Shown: positions 47,601 through 55,180, counted from the first letter of the stretch. The stretch: DNA of 64,000 nucleotides from Streptomyces sp. 840.1 (GCF_003751445.1 NZ_RJUU01000002.1:310001-374000); one strand, 5' to 3'. The notes: generated by a model not told the origin, from the letters alone. Translations and numbers: made by a program.

Positions 47601-48201
47601 GGCGATCGAGGTCGGCATCGAGACCGCCCGCGATCTGGTCGCGGCAGGCAACAAGGGCCTGCTCACCGGCGAGATGGGCATCGCCAACACAACGGCATCG
47701 GCCGCCCTGATCTGCGTGTACACCGGGATGGACGCGGCGGAGGTGACCGGTCGCGGCACCGGCATCAACGACGAGATGCACGCCCGCAAGGTCGATGTGG
47801 TCCGCCGTGCGCTGGACCTGCACCGGCCGGATCCGGCCGACCCGATCGGCGTGCTCGCCGCCGTCGGAGGCCTGGAGCACGCCGCGATGGCCGGCTTCCT
47901 CCTCGGCGGTGCCTCGCTCCGTACGCCGGTCATCCTCGACGGCGTCAGCGCGGGCGCCGCGGCCCTGGTGGCCCGTGCCATCGCGCCGGAAGCCCTGGCG
48001 GCCTGCATCGCGGGCCACCGCAGCGCCGAACCCGGCCACGTCGCCGCGCTCAACAAGCTGGGCCTGCGTCCGCTGGTCGACCTGGACCTGCGCCTGGGCG
48101 AGGGCACGGGCGCGCTGCTGGCGCTGCCCATCGTGCAGAGCGCGGCCCGCGCGATGCACGAGGTGGCGACGTTCGACTCGGCGGGCGTCACGGAGAAGTA
48201 G
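44638..48201 (+). CDS. cobT: BluB-CobT fusion with long disordered N-terminus (DMB synthase / DMB phosphoribosyltransferase)
   Basis: This 1187-residue protein has three parts. Residues 1-610 are low-complexity Ala/Pro/Val/Glu, including V-A-D-V-P-V-A-E style repeats (about 340-385). Residues about 615-835 form a BluB-type nitroreductase domain (REAVLRVMRERRDIRNGFRS, TAPSVGHSQPWDFVVI, SALAVENLWLAARAEGLGVGW) that makes 5,6-dimethylbenzimidazole from FMNH2. Residues about 836-1187 are full-length CobT (KPAGALGMLEIISAQL, FAGDHGVHAQGVTAWP, GEMGIANTTASAAL, GGLEHAAMAGFLLGG) that activates DMB with NaMN. The fusion could channel DMB. ATG 44638 is chosen by the start of composition-consistent sequence; an upstream start is possible. 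Confidence 0.9.
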   Translation: MSDTGQIPGEGLPENAGMVEQPGIPAPDGYTFLDPSEQAPEDDDLLLMPSPQGAWSEPQAALPEQGGYQPRPAGDGSPVQSQGAVPAQGSVQTQGPVRLQEQAQVQVPAYAMQAPAEPLPPAGPGTHESGGRDSGAVDLSAVRIPSPVPAPAQAQVPVAQAPVRRPLHRGPASPEPGYGGTSGGGVVRSLADRGPAGTPQPQAQAPAPAPAPARHAGPATAEPEYFELTAEESAALPGPQLGEIPPQGVNQWAAQSPQQAAAPAVAQEPPAEAETVVPEAAAEPAPAEQPVEPAPAPEPVVAEEPVAVPVVAETPVVSVPAEAVPEQEPAPAPVEPVAGAPAAESPVADVPVAESPVADVPVADVPVAEAPVADVPVAETQVVEAPAAEAAPVDAAPTEAVPAEAAPAEAAPAEGVATAEVAPADPAPVDAPPVEPAQDGASVGGFVAAQGSLPTAPQPAPASVVEQPEEPEGPEAVVEPAPEARAIAIEPVAPEAAEVAEPADAAVAEPAPEAETGPEVIETPDLTDSTEAAPVQAPETGHAVVQPEQAVPQSATEPVQPEAVLPEPVDAVRTEDVPDAPEAPETVEAPGAHDAAEAPEAPEAEETLVTSPPAPGYDDAEREAVLRVMRERRDIRNGFRSDPVPHEVLLRVLEAAHTAPSVGHSQPWDFVVIRSAETRRSMHELAQRQRDAYAKSLPKARAKQFKELKIEAILETPVNIVVTADPTRGGRHTLGRHTQPQMAPYSSALAVENLWLAARAEGLGVGWVSFFDEREMVRSLGLPEHLEVVAYLCVGYVDEFPEEPELMQAGWSKRRPLSWVVHEETYGRRALPGEEPHDLLQETISNIRPLDAKALGEAWERQKRMTKPAGALGMLEIISAQLSGLSRMCPPPIPEPAAVAIFAGDHGVHAQGVTAWPQEVTGQMVANFLGGGAVCNAFAAQVGAEVCVVDVGVASELPATPGLLPRKVRAGTADFTTGPALTREEVLAAIEVGIETARDLVAAGNKGLLTGEMGIANTTASAALICVYTGMDAAEVTGRGTGINDEMHARKVDVVRRALDLHRPDPADPIGVLAAVGGLEHAAMAGFLLGGASLRTPVILDGVSAGAAALVARAIAPEALAACIAGHRSAEPGHVAALNKLGLRPLVDLDLRLGEGTGALLALPIVQSAARAMHEVATFDSAGVTEK

Positions 48202-48516
48202 CACGCGGCAGCGGGGGCTCCGGGGCAGCGCCCCCGGAGCCCCCGCACCACGCCGGGCCCGGCCCGACAAGCCCGCCGTGCCGGACACACGCCTCGCCGG
48301 GTCGGACCACCAGGCTCGCCGGCCGGGCACAACAAGCCCCGCCGGCGTGTGAGGCGCGCATTCCGGGGCGGAGCCCCGGGAGGGCGGCCGCCGCACCCCG
48401 CCACCCCCACCCCGTATCGTGGACCCCGCTCCACCCCGTCCACGAAACCGCACGTCACCGCCGCTCCACCGCCGCAGCGGCCCGCACCCCGCACCGCACG
48501 AGGAGCCCGCACCGCC
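48202..48516. other. 315-base gap with terminator and REP-like sequence
   Basis: After the cobT terminator (48212-48245) come two similar segments, GACAAGCCCGCCGTGCCGG and CAACAAGCCCCGCCGGCGTG, with a CCGGGGC-GGA-GCCCCGG hairpin at 48363-48379. They resemble scattered Streptomyces intergenic repeats. No coding frame is convincing. The leader of the downstream cysG-like gene lies in the last 100 bases. Confidence 0.4.
48212..48245 (+). terminator. hairpin terminator after bluB-cobT
   Basis: CGGGGGCTCCGGGG pairs with its exact complement across a 6-base loop, 10 bases after the stop codon. Confidence 0.8.
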
Positions 48517-49770
48517 ATGGCCGAGCACGCCGTTCACCCCGCGTACCCCGTCGGACTGCGCCTGAGCGGGCGCCGCGTAGTCGTCGTCGGTGGCGGCCAG
48601 GTCGCGCAGCGCCGCCTGCCCGCCCTCATCGCGGCCGGCGCGGACATCGTCCTCGTGTCGCCGTCCGCCACCGCCTCCGTCGAGGCCATGGCGGACGCGG
48701 GCGAGATCCGCTGGGAACGCCGCGTCTACGCCGACGGGGACCTCACGGACACCTGGTACGCGCTCATCGCCTCTGACGACACCGCGGCCAACGACGCCGC
48801 CTCCGCCGAGGCCGAGCGCACCCGCACCTGGTGCGTCCGCAGCGACGACGCGGACGCCGCCACCGCCTGGACCCCCGCCACCGGCCGCAGCGAGGGCATC
48901 ACCGTCGCCGTGCTCACCACCGACGGGCAGGGCCGCGACCCGCGCCACTCCGCCGCCGTCCGCGACGCCATCGTCGAGGGCCTGCGCGACGGCACCCTCG
49001 CCGCACCCCACCACCGCACCCGGACCCCCGGCGTCGCCCTGGTCGGCGGCGGCCCCGGCGACCCCGACCTGATCACCGTCCGAGGCCGCCGGCTCCTGGC
49101 CGAGGCCGACGTCGTCATCGCGGACCGGCTCGGCCCGCGCGACCTGCTGGACGAACTGCCCCCGCACGTCGAGGTGATCGACGCCGCCAAGATCCCGTAC
49201 GGCCGCTACATGGCGCAGGAGGCGATCAACAACGCGCTGATCGAGCACGCGAAGGCCGGCAAAGCCGTCGTCCGGCTCAAGGGCGGCGACCCGTTCGTCT
49301 TCGGACGCGGCATGGAAGAGGCCCAGGCGCTCGCCGCCGAGGGCATCCCGTGCACCGTCGTCCCCGGCATCTCCAGCTCGATCTCGGTGCCGGGCGCGGC
49401 CGGCATCCCGGTCACCCACCGCGGGGTCGCCCACGAGTTCACCGTCATCAGCGGCCACGTCGCCCCCGACGACGAGCGTTCGCTGGTCGACTGGGCCGCC
49501 GTCGCCCAGCTGCGCGGAACCCTGGTCCTCCTGATGGCCGTCGACAAGATCGGCGCCATCGCCCGAGCGCTCATCGCCCACGGCAAGGCCCCCGACACCC
49601 CCGTCGCACTGGTCCAGGAAGGGACCACGGCCGCCCAGCGCCGCGTCGACGCGACGCTCGCCACCGTCGGTGAGCGCGCCGCGGCCGAGGAAGTGCGCCC
49701 GCCGGCCGTCATCGTCATCGGCGACGTCGTCGCGGTCGGCACGGCCACCACGGGAAGTTCCGCCGAGTAA
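48517..49770 (+). CDS. cobA: bifunctional siroheme-type dehydrogenase / uroporphyrinogen-III C-methyltransferase
   Basis: This 417-residue CysG-like protein has an N-terminal Rossmann precorrin-2 dehydrogenase/ferrochelatase domain (about residues 8-165, GRRVVVVGGGQVAQRRLPAL) and a C-terminal SUMT methylase (about 172-410, VALVGGGPGDPDLITVRG, VRLKGGDPFVFGRGMEE, VPGISSSISVPGAAGIPVTH). SUMT makes precorrin-2, the branch point for siroheme and cobalamin, which fits beside cobL and cobT. Fusion order matches E. coli CysG. ATG 48517 follows GAGGAG. Confidence 0.92.
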   Translation: MAEHAVHPAYPVGLRLSGRRVVVVGGGQVAQRRLPALIAAGADIVLVSPSATASVEAMADAGEIRWERRVYADGDLTDTWYALIASDDTAANDAASAEAERTRTWCVRSDDADAATAWTPATGRSEGITVAVLTTDGQGRDPRHSAAVRDAIVEGLRDGTLAAPHHRTRTPGVALVGGGPGDPDLITVRGRRLLAEADVVIADRLGPRDLLDELPPHVEVIDAAKIPYGRYMAQEAINNALIEHAKAGKAVVRLKGGDPFVFGRGMEEAQALAAEGIPCTVVPGISSSISVPGAAGIPVTHRGVAHEFTVISGHVAPDDERSLVDWAAVAQLRGTLVLLMAVDKIGAIARALIAHGKAPDTPVALVQEGTTAAQRRVDATLATVGERAAAEEVRPPAVIVIGDVVAVGTATTGSSAE

Positions 49771-49834
49771 CCATCGGTAACGGATCTTCCTCCAGACCGT
49801 TGGCACCACACACCCGACAAGGCAGTATCAACCT

Positions 49835-50653
49835 GTGGCTGATCTCATCACCGTCGACGACCCCGACGACCCCCGACTGCGCGACTACACCGGCCTGACG
49901 GACGTCGAGCTCCGCCGCAGGCGAGAGCCCGCCGAGGGCCTCTTCATCGCCGAGGGCGAGAAGGTGATCAGGCGCGCCAGACAGGCCGGCTACGAGATGC
50001 GCTCCATGCTGCTCTCGGCGAAGTGGGTCGACCTGATGCGCGACGTCATCGACGAGGTACCGGCCCCCGTGTACGCGGTCAGCCCGGAGCTGGCCGAACG
50101 CGTCACCGGCTACCACGTGCACCGCGGCGCCCTGGCGTCCATGCAGCGCAAGCCGCTGCCCGCCGCCGACGAACTGCTGCGCACCACCCGCCGCGTGGTC
50201 GTCATGGAGGCCGTCAACGACCACACGAACATCGGGGCGATCTTCCGCAGCGCGGCCGCCCTCGGCATGGACGCCGTCCTGCTCTCCCCGGACTGCGCCG
50301 ACCCGCTCTACCGGCGCTCGGTCAAGGTCTCGATGGGCGCGGTCTTCTCCGTCCCGTACGCCCGGCTCGACACCTGGCCCAAGGCTCTGGAGACCGTACG
50401 GGAGGCGGGCTTCAAGCTGCTCGCCCTGACGCCCGACGAGAAGGCCAGCAGCATCGAGGAGGCGGCGCCCCACCGGATGGACCAGGTGGCCCTGATGCTC
50501 GGGGCCGAGGGGGACGGCCTGTCCACCCAGGCCCTGGTCGCCGCCGACGAGTGGGTCCGCATCCCGATGGCCCACGGCGTCGACTCACTGAACGTGGGCG
50601 CGGCGGCCGCGGTCGCCTTCTACGCGGTGGCCACGGGCCGTCCCGAGAGCTAG
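49835..50653 (+). CDS. SpoU/TrmH family RNA 2'-O-methyltransferase
   Basis: This 272-residue SPOUT methyltransferase has an N-terminal substrate-binding domain (FIAEGEKVIRRARQAG) and three SpoU motifs: NDHTNIGAIFRSAAALG, LMLGAEGDGLS and IPMAHGVDSLNVGAAAAVAF, forming the SAM-binding knot. The target (rRNA or tRNA ribose) cannot be told. GTG 49835 lies six bases after a CAGTAT hexamer, consistent with a leaderless mRNA. It is followed immediately by a MITE-like repeat. Confidence 0.93.
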   Translation: MADLITVDDPDDPRLRDYTGLTDVELRRRREPAEGLFIAEGEKVIRRARQAGYEMRSMLLSAKWVDLMRDVIDEVPAPVYAVSPELAERVTGYHVHRGALASMQRKPLPAADELLRTTRRVVVMEAVNDHTNIGAIFRSAAALGMDAVLLSPDCADPLYRRSVKVSMGAVFSVPYARLDTWPKALETVREAGFKLLALTPDEKASSIEEAAPHRMDQVALMLGAEGDGLSTQALVAADEWVRIPMAHGVDSLNVGAAAAVAFYAVATGRPES

Positions 50654-50812
50654 GGCCTTTCGTTTGGATCAGGCCGGATCAGGGAGCGGTGTCCGGTGCG
50701 TGCGGCTGCAAGGCGGAGGAGGGAGTCAATGCGGAGCATTGGCGACCGACGACAACGCCGCAGGTGTGCGTGCCGGACACCGCGAGCCCGGCATGATCCA
50801 AACGAAAGGCCC
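50653..50812. mobile_element. 160-bp MITE-like element with 18-bp perfect terminal inverted repeats
   Basis: GGGCCTTTCGTTTGGATC (50653-50670) is repeated exactly inverted at 50795-50812. The interior lacks a coding frame and contains smaller inverted repeats (GTGTCCGG...CCGGACAC, CAATG...CATTG). A shrunken relative sits at 52671-52729. I recall near-identical sequences scattered through Streptomyces genomes. No clear target-site duplication is visible. Confidence 0.7.
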
Positions 50813-50873
50813 CAGGGCCTGCCGCCGCCCGGCCGCCCTTCGGGCGACGACGCAGTTTGAAGACAGGCCCTGG
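50812..50873. repeat. degenerate palindromic repeat, copy C
   Basis: CCAGGGCCTG and CAGGCCCTGG ends with an internal GACGCAGTTTGAAGACAGG match copies A and B, but the left arm is heavily altered. It directly abuts the MITE-like element, sharing one base, and another partial element end (CTTTTCGATCAGGCCGG) follows near 50881. Confidence 0.6.
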
Positions 50874-50908
50874 CGCCTCTCTTTTCGATCAGGCCGGGCC
50901 GCCACCGG

Positions 50909-52204
50909 CTACTGCTCGCTCGGGCCCTGGCTCTGGCCCGGGTGCACGCCCTGGCCCGCGCCGAGGCCGCGCGCCGGCCCCTGGCAGCCCTGGGCCGCCG
51001 CGATGCCCAGCGCCACCAGCAGCGTCACCACGACGAAGACCACGAGCCGCTGCCGCAGCAGCCGGGGATTGGCCGGACGCCGTCCGGTCGAGGTCGTACG
51101 GGTACCGGGCCGGGTGCCAGGCCTGCCGTTCGTCCCGTTCGCACCCTGCGGGCGCTTGCCGGAACCGGTCGTGCCGCGCGGCCGGCGGTCCGGGCGCGAG
51201 CCGCCGGTGCGGGGCGAGGCGGGCCGGGGCGGCGCGGTCTGCCGGTTCTGCGGGCGCGACACCGGGGCCGGGCCGGGCGCGCGCCGGGTGTGCTGCTCGG
51301 TGTACGGGCCGTCGAGCCGGCCGGTCGGCCGGTCCGCCTCCTGCGCGGAGCGCTGGGCCGGGGGCCGGCTCTCGTGCAGCCCCTGCGCCTCCCGGGCAGC
51401 GATCTCCTTGAGGCGCATGGAGAGTTGGAGCGTGCTCGGCCGCTCTTCCGGGTCCTTCGCCAGGCAGGCGCTCACCAGCGGGGCGAGCGCGTCGTGCACG
51501 TCGTACAGCTGCGGTTCCTCGTGGACCACGCGGTACAGCATCACCTCGGAACTGCCGTGCCCGAAAGGTGAATCGGCCATCGCCGCGTACGCCAGCGTGG
51601 CGCCGAGCGAGAAGACGTCCGTCGCGGGCGTCACCGCCGCGCCCCGCACCTGCTCGGGGGCGAGGAAGCCGGGCGACCCCACCGCCGTACCCACGTGGGT
51701 GAGGGTGGACGCACCGGTCGCCCAGGCGATCCCGAAGTCGATGATCCGCGGGCCCTTGGGGGAGAGGAGGATGTTCGACGGCTTCAGGTCGCGGTGGACG
51801 ACCCCCGCCTCGTGCACCGCCACCAGGCCCTCGGAGAGCGCCGCCCCGATCGAGGCCACCTCGGCGGCCGACAGCGGGCCCTCCTCGGCCACCTTGTCGT
51901 GCAGCGAGGGGCCCGGGACGTACTGCGTGGCGAACCACGGGCGCTCCGCCTCCAGATCGGCGGCCACCAGCCGGGCCGTGCAGCCGCCGCGGATCCGCCG
52001 GGCGGCGGACACCTCACGGGCGAACCGCGAACGGAACTCCTGGTCCTCCGCCAGATCCGGGCGGATCACCTTCAGCGCCACCCGCTGTCCGCGCCGGTCC
52101 GAGCCGAGGTAGACGACACCCATGCCGCCCGCCCCGAGCCGCCGGTGCAGCCTGAACGAACCGACGACACGCGGGTCCTCGCGCCGGAGCCGCATCATCG
52201 CCAT
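50909..52204 (-). CDS. Ser/Thr protein kinase, membrane-anchored
   Basis: This 431-residue Hanks-type kinase has a glycine loop LGAGGMGVVYLGS, VAIK-equivalent VALKVIRPD, catalytic loop HRDLKPSNILL, DFG (IIDFGIAW) and APE (FLAPEQV) within about residues 15-275. A Pro/Arg-rich juxtamembrane linker, a single TM (VVFVVVTLLVALGIAAAQG, about 388-406) and a short extracytoplasmic tail of 25 residues follow. No PASTA or other sensor domain is present. ATG 52204 is chosen because the kinase domain starts soon after. It is divergent from the small gene at 52410. Confidence 0.92.
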   Translation of the reverse strand: MAMMRLRREDPRVVGSFRLHRRLGAGGMGVVYLGSDRRGQRVALKVIRPDLAEDQEFRSRFAREVSAARRIRGGCTARLVAADLEAERPWFATQYVPGPSLHDKVAEEGPLSAAEVASIGAALSEGLVAVHEAGVVHRDLKPSNILLSPKGPRIIDFGIAWATGASTLTHVGTAVGSPGFLAPEQVRGAAVTPATDVFSLGATLAYAAMADSPFGHGSSEVMLYRVVHEEPQLYDVHDALAPLVSACLAKDPEERPSTLQLSMRLKEIAAREAQGLHESRPPAQRSAQEADRPTGRLDGPYTEQHTRRAPGPAPVSRPQNRQTAPPRPASPRTGGSRPDRRPRGTTGSGKRPQGANGTNGRPGTRPGTRTTSTGRRPANPRLLRQRLVVFVVVTLLVALGIAAAQGCQGPARGLGAGQGVHPGQSQGPSEQ

Positions 52205-52409
52205 GTCTGCCCATCCCCGCTGCCTGGTCCGCCTGACGAGGCACAGCTTACGTACCCGCCGCCCGGGGTGCTCAGAGGCCGCGCCCTCGCCGTCCAATCG
52301 ATTGTCAGTGCCGGGTGAGAAACTTGAGGAGTGGTCAGGGAGCCGCAGATCCAGGCTCCACGGCCCGTGCGAGATCTCAAAGGTCCGTCGCAGAAGGGGG
52401 ATTGGATCA

Positions 52410-52670
52410 GTGAAGGGCGATCGAGTCGAGATAGTCGTGGACGCCGGGGACACGACCCGTACCTACGAAATGGTGGCCTCCAGAGCGGGCCGCCGGGTGG
52501 AGACAGCGGTCCGTCGGGGGGTGGTCGAAGTGAGTGAAGTCACGAGGAACGGATCAGTGGTGCGGACCGCCCGCTTCATGGCGACCAGGGTGCTCGCCCT
52601 GGTCGAACAACCAGTACCCAGGGAGGACGCCTCCGAGCGTCCACTCGGGGATGACCCCAGGGCCGGCTAG
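52410..52670 (+). CDS. conserved small protein of unknown function
   Basis: This 86-residue product is predicted mostly beta-stranded (DRVEIVVDAGDTTRTYEMV, VVEVSEVTRNGSVVRTARF) with an acidic Pro-rich tail. No motif is recognised. GTG 52410 is preceded by AGGGGG. It faces away from the Ser/Thr kinase, whose start is 205 bases away. Its GC3 pattern is consistent with coding. The stop is followed at once by a REP-like hairpin. Confidence 0.7.
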   Translation: MKGDRVEIVVDAGDTTRTYEMVASRAGRRVETAVRRGVVEVSEVTRNGSVVRTARFMATRVLALVEQPVPREDASERPLGDDPRAG

Positions 52671-52729
52671 CGTCTTTCGTTCGGATCACGCCGGACACCG
52701 CGAGCCCGGCACGATCCGAACGAGAGGCA
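52671..52729. repeat. short derivative of the MITE-like element
   Basis: CTTTCGTTCGGATC (52674-52687) and GATCCGAACGAGAG (52713-52726) are inverted with one mismatch. The interior GCCGGACACCGCGAGCCCGG is the same as the right-hand part of the 160-bp element at 50653-50812. Confidence 0.7.
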
Positions 52730-52919
52730 CTGGGTCCGTCTCCACCCAGGGGAGTACGCCGACTACCCACGGCTCATCCTCCGGGAGGCCCGGCATTCGG
52801 TACGCGGGCATGACGCCGCCCGTCCGCCGGATACCTAGTGTTGAAGTCATGCGGCGGGCGTCGCACTCGTCCCCCGAGGCCAAACGCCCGCCGCTCCACA
52901 TCAGGTCAGGAGAGGAACC

Positions 52920-53129
52920 ATGGCGGACACGGCAGCGCGGAGCATGATCCGCACGCAGGGACGCAAGGCTTATGCCTCGTTCGGCAGCCGCCCGTCGTCC
53001 GGAAAGCGCCATCCGCTGGTGGCGACGGCCATGGTTCTTCCTCTGGCGGCCCTGCTCGTAGTCGTCTTCGGCGGCTGGGAAGCGGTGGTCACACAGGCGT
53101 CGTCCGTGGGCGTGATGCTGGGGCGCTGA
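52920..53129 (+). CDS. small single-span membrane protein
   Basis: This 69-residue protein has a polar, basic N-terminus (about residues 1-30) and one hydrophobic segment (PLVATAMVLPLAALLVVVFG, about 32-51), ending in a short Ser/Val tail. Strong ribosome-binding site AGGAGAGGAACC. No family recognised. It is followed by a phosphotransferase gene on the same strand 266 bases away. Confidence 0.6.
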   Translation: MADTAARSMIRTQGRKAYASFGSRPSSGKRHPLVATAMVLPLAALLVVVFGGWEAVVTQASSVGVMLGR

Positions 53130-53395
53130 GCGGCGCCCCGGGTCCGGAAGAGCGGTTCGGACCGGGACATCCGGCCAACAACCCCGTGGGGACGGGGGTG
53201 CGGCGGACGGCAGCGTTTGTCCGGTCAGCTGGGGAGCTGACCGGACATCGCGCTGTCCGGGGCCTTTCGCGAGCCCTTCGCGCGGGCGGGCGGCCGACCG
53301 GGCCCGGCACGCGGCCGGTGCGGGCGACCCGCGTACGCTCCTCGGCGGGTTCGGCGCCGGCCGGACCGGCAGATCCTGCACCTCCGGGGGAGACC

Positions 53396-54451
53396 GTGAC
53401 CACCGCACTCGTACGCGCGCTGGGCGCCCTCGCCCACGAAGCGGCCCATGCCCCCGCCCCGGCCGGCTGCGACTGCCCGCCGCCCGCCGTGCTCGCGGAC
53501 CGTGCGGACGGCACCGTGGTCCGCAGCGGCGCATTCGTCGCCAAGGCCCACGCCCCCGGTACGGACACCGCCACCCTGGCCGCACGCCTCGCGCTGGCGG
53601 CCCGCCCCGCCCTGGCGGACGTCCTGCTCGCTCCCCTGCCCGTACCGCCCCCCAAGGGCCCGGTGACGGCCGCAGGGCCTCCCTCCCCGCTGTCGCCGTA
53701 CCTCACCGAGCTCCACGGCCGCCCGGTCACCCTGTGGCCCCACGGGGAGCCCGTGGACCCGCAGGACCCGGACGCGGCGCCGTGGGAGGAGGCCGCCGCG
53801 CTCCTGGCCCGCCTCCACAGCACAGCGCTCCCGGCTTCCGCGCCTCCGGCTTCCCCGCTCCCGGCCGGGCGGCCTCCCGCTGCGGCGCTTCCCGCCATGC
53901 GGGGGCCCGTCAAGGCCGCGCTGGCCGTGGACCGGATGCGCGCGGCACGTCCGGGGGAGCCGTCCACCGTCCCCGTGCTCGCCGCCTGGCAGCGGCTGCC
54001 CGCCTGGGCCCGTGGCGAGGCCCCGGCCCCCGCGCACCGCGCCCGCTTCCTCTGCCACGGCGATCTGCACCTGGGCCAGCTCGTCCGGGAGCCGGCCCCG
54101 CCCGGCCGCTGGCTGCTGATCGACGTCGACGACGCGGGCTCCGGCGACGCCACCTGGGACCTGGCCCGGCCCGCCGCCTGGTACGCGGCCGGGCTGCTGC
54201 CGCCCGACGTCTGGTTCCGCTTCGTGGACGCCTACCGGGTGGCCGGCGGGCCCGCGCTGTGCGCGCAGGGCGATCCCTGGCCCGAGTTGGACGTCGCCGC
54301 CCGCGCCCTGACCGTACAGACCGCCGCACTGGCCCTCGCCAAGTCCGCCGCGCAGGACAGGGATCCGGATGAGGTGGAGGGGATGATGATCGAGGCCTGT
54401 GCCCGAATTGCCGCTCTCCCGCCCGAGTTGGCCACCGAGCCCGCGTCGTAG
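53396..54451 (+). CDS. aminoglycoside phosphotransferase-fold kinase
   Basis: This 351-residue APH/choline-kinase-like protein has catalytic loop CHGDLHLGQLV (about residues 220-230) and metal motif LLIDVDDAGSGDATWDLA. The N-lobe is Ala/Pro-rich and conserved lysine VVRSGAFVAKAHA (about 39-51) is plausible for ATP. The substrate is unknown. GTG 53396 follows GGGGGAGACC. The in-frame stretch further upstream is not conserved in composition. It is followed by a zinc-ribbon gene. Confidence 0.85.
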   Translation: MTTALVRALGALAHEAAHAPAPAGCDCPPPAVLADRADGTVVRSGAFVAKAHAPGTDTATLAARLALAARPALADVLLAPLPVPPPKGPVTAAGPPSPLSPYLTELHGRPVTLWPHGEPVDPQDPDAAPWEEAAALLARLHSTALPASAPPASPLPAGRPPAAALPAMRGPVKAALAVDRMRAARPGEPSTVPVLAAWQRLPAWARGEAPAPAHRARFLCHGDLHLGQLVREPAPPGRWLLIDVDDAGSGDATWDLARPAAWYAAGLLPPDVWFRFVDAYRVAGGPALCAQGDPWPELDVAARALTVQTAALALAKSAAQDRDPDEVEGMMIEACARIAALPPELATEPAS

Positions 54452-54519
54452 GGTGAACCGACCGTCGGCGGGCACGCATTCCGGCGACGGCTAACCGACG
54501 GCGAGGAGTGAGCCCGAAC

Positions 54520-54813
54520 ATGCAGTGTCCCAAGTGCCACGCACCGATGCACACGTACAACCGCAACGGCATTCAGATCGAGCAGTGCAGCGGCTGCCGG
54601 GGGATATTCCTGGACTACGGCGAGCTGGAGTCCCTGACGCGTATGGAAGCGCAGTGGACGCAGCAGGCTCCGCCCCCGCCGCCCGCCCCGCAGGCCTACC
54701 CGTCTGCCCCCGCGCCCGCCTGGGGCGCCCCGCACCAGCAGCAGCACCACGGCGGCGGTCACCACGGCCACTACCGGCAGAAGAGCTTCGGCCGGATGCT
54801 CTTCTCGTCCTGA
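54520..54813 (+). CDS. zf-TFIIB domain zinc-ribbon protein
   Basis: This 97-residue protein has two CxxC knuckles in MQCPKCHAPMHTYNRNG and EQCSGCRGIFLDYGELE (about residues 3-43), the zf-TFIIB pattern. A Pro/Gln/His-rich disordered segment and a basic C-terminal KSFGRMLF motif follow. It probably binds zinc and a protein or nucleic acid. ATG 54520 is preferred over GTG 54508 since homology begins M-Q-C-P-K-C. Confidence 0.85.
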   Translation: MQCPKCHAPMHTYNRNGIQIEQCSGCRGIFLDYGELESLTRMEAQWTQQAPPPPPAPQAYPSAPAPAWGAPHQQQHHGGGHHGHYRQKSFGRMLFSS

Positions 54814-54886
54814 CCCGGCCGGCCCCGCGTCGCGGACCGGACGGCACCCGTCCGGTCCGCGACACGGGCGGGTACGGAAACGACGA

Positions 54887-54914
54887 AGCCCCGGTCGTCG
54901 AGACGACCGGGGCT
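54887..54914. terminator. bidirectional hairpin terminator
   Basis: AGCCCCGGTCGTC and its complement (13 bp) flank a 2-base centre between the zinc-ribbon gene and the tRNA cluster, closing both units. Confidence 0.8.
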
Positions 54915-54922
54915 CCGGGCTG

Positions 54923-54994
54923 TGCGCGATACTGGGATTGAACCAGTGACCTCTTCCGTGTCAGGGAAGCGCTCTCCCGCTGAGCTAATCGCGC
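54923..54994 (-). tRNA. tRNA-Val (GAC), copy 3 of 3
   Basis: A 72-nt cloverleaf: acceptor GCGCGAT/ATCGCGC, D-arm, anticodon loop CTGACAC reading GTC codons, T-arm with TTCAATC and discriminator A. CCA is not encoded. It is identical in sequence to the copy at 55018-55089. Confidence 0.96.
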
Positions 54995-55017
54995 AGGGTG
55001 ACCCTGCGTGTACTGCG

Positions 55018-55089
55018 TGCGCGATACTGGGATTGAACCAGTGACCTCTTCCGTGTCAGGGAAGCGCTCTCCCGCTGAGCTAATCGCGC
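55018..55089 (-). tRNA. tRNA-Val (GAC), copy 2 of 3
   Basis: Identical over 72 nt to 54923-54994, with a 95-bp offset, which indicates a recent tandem duplication or gene conversion. Confidence 0.96.
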
Positions 55090-55108
55090 GGGGGTCCTTG
55101 CGGACCGG

Positions 55109-55180
55109 TGGACGATACTGGGATTGAACCAGTGACCCCTTCCGTGTCAGGGAAGTGCTCTCCCGCTGAGCTAATCGTCC
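55109..55180 (-). tRNA. tRNA-Val (GAC), copy 1 of 3
   Basis: Same anticodon loop, D- and T-arms as the other two but with a changed acceptor (GGACGAT/ATCGTCC) and compensatory-looking changes below the anticodon stem. It folds as a normal cloverleaf. Confidence 0.95.

Noticed and set aside
44377..49809. A 5.4-kb open frame on the minus strand across bluB-cobT and the SUMT gene
   Set aside because: It is the antisense reflection of GC-rich, repeat-biased coding DNA. Its translation is Gly/Arg/His-rich without domains, while the plus strand carries full BluB, CobT and SUMT domains.
53130..53395. Additional N-terminal coding sequence for the phosphotransferase
   Set aside because: The frame is open but Arg/Pro-rich with no homology, and GTG 53396 has a good ribosome-binding site.
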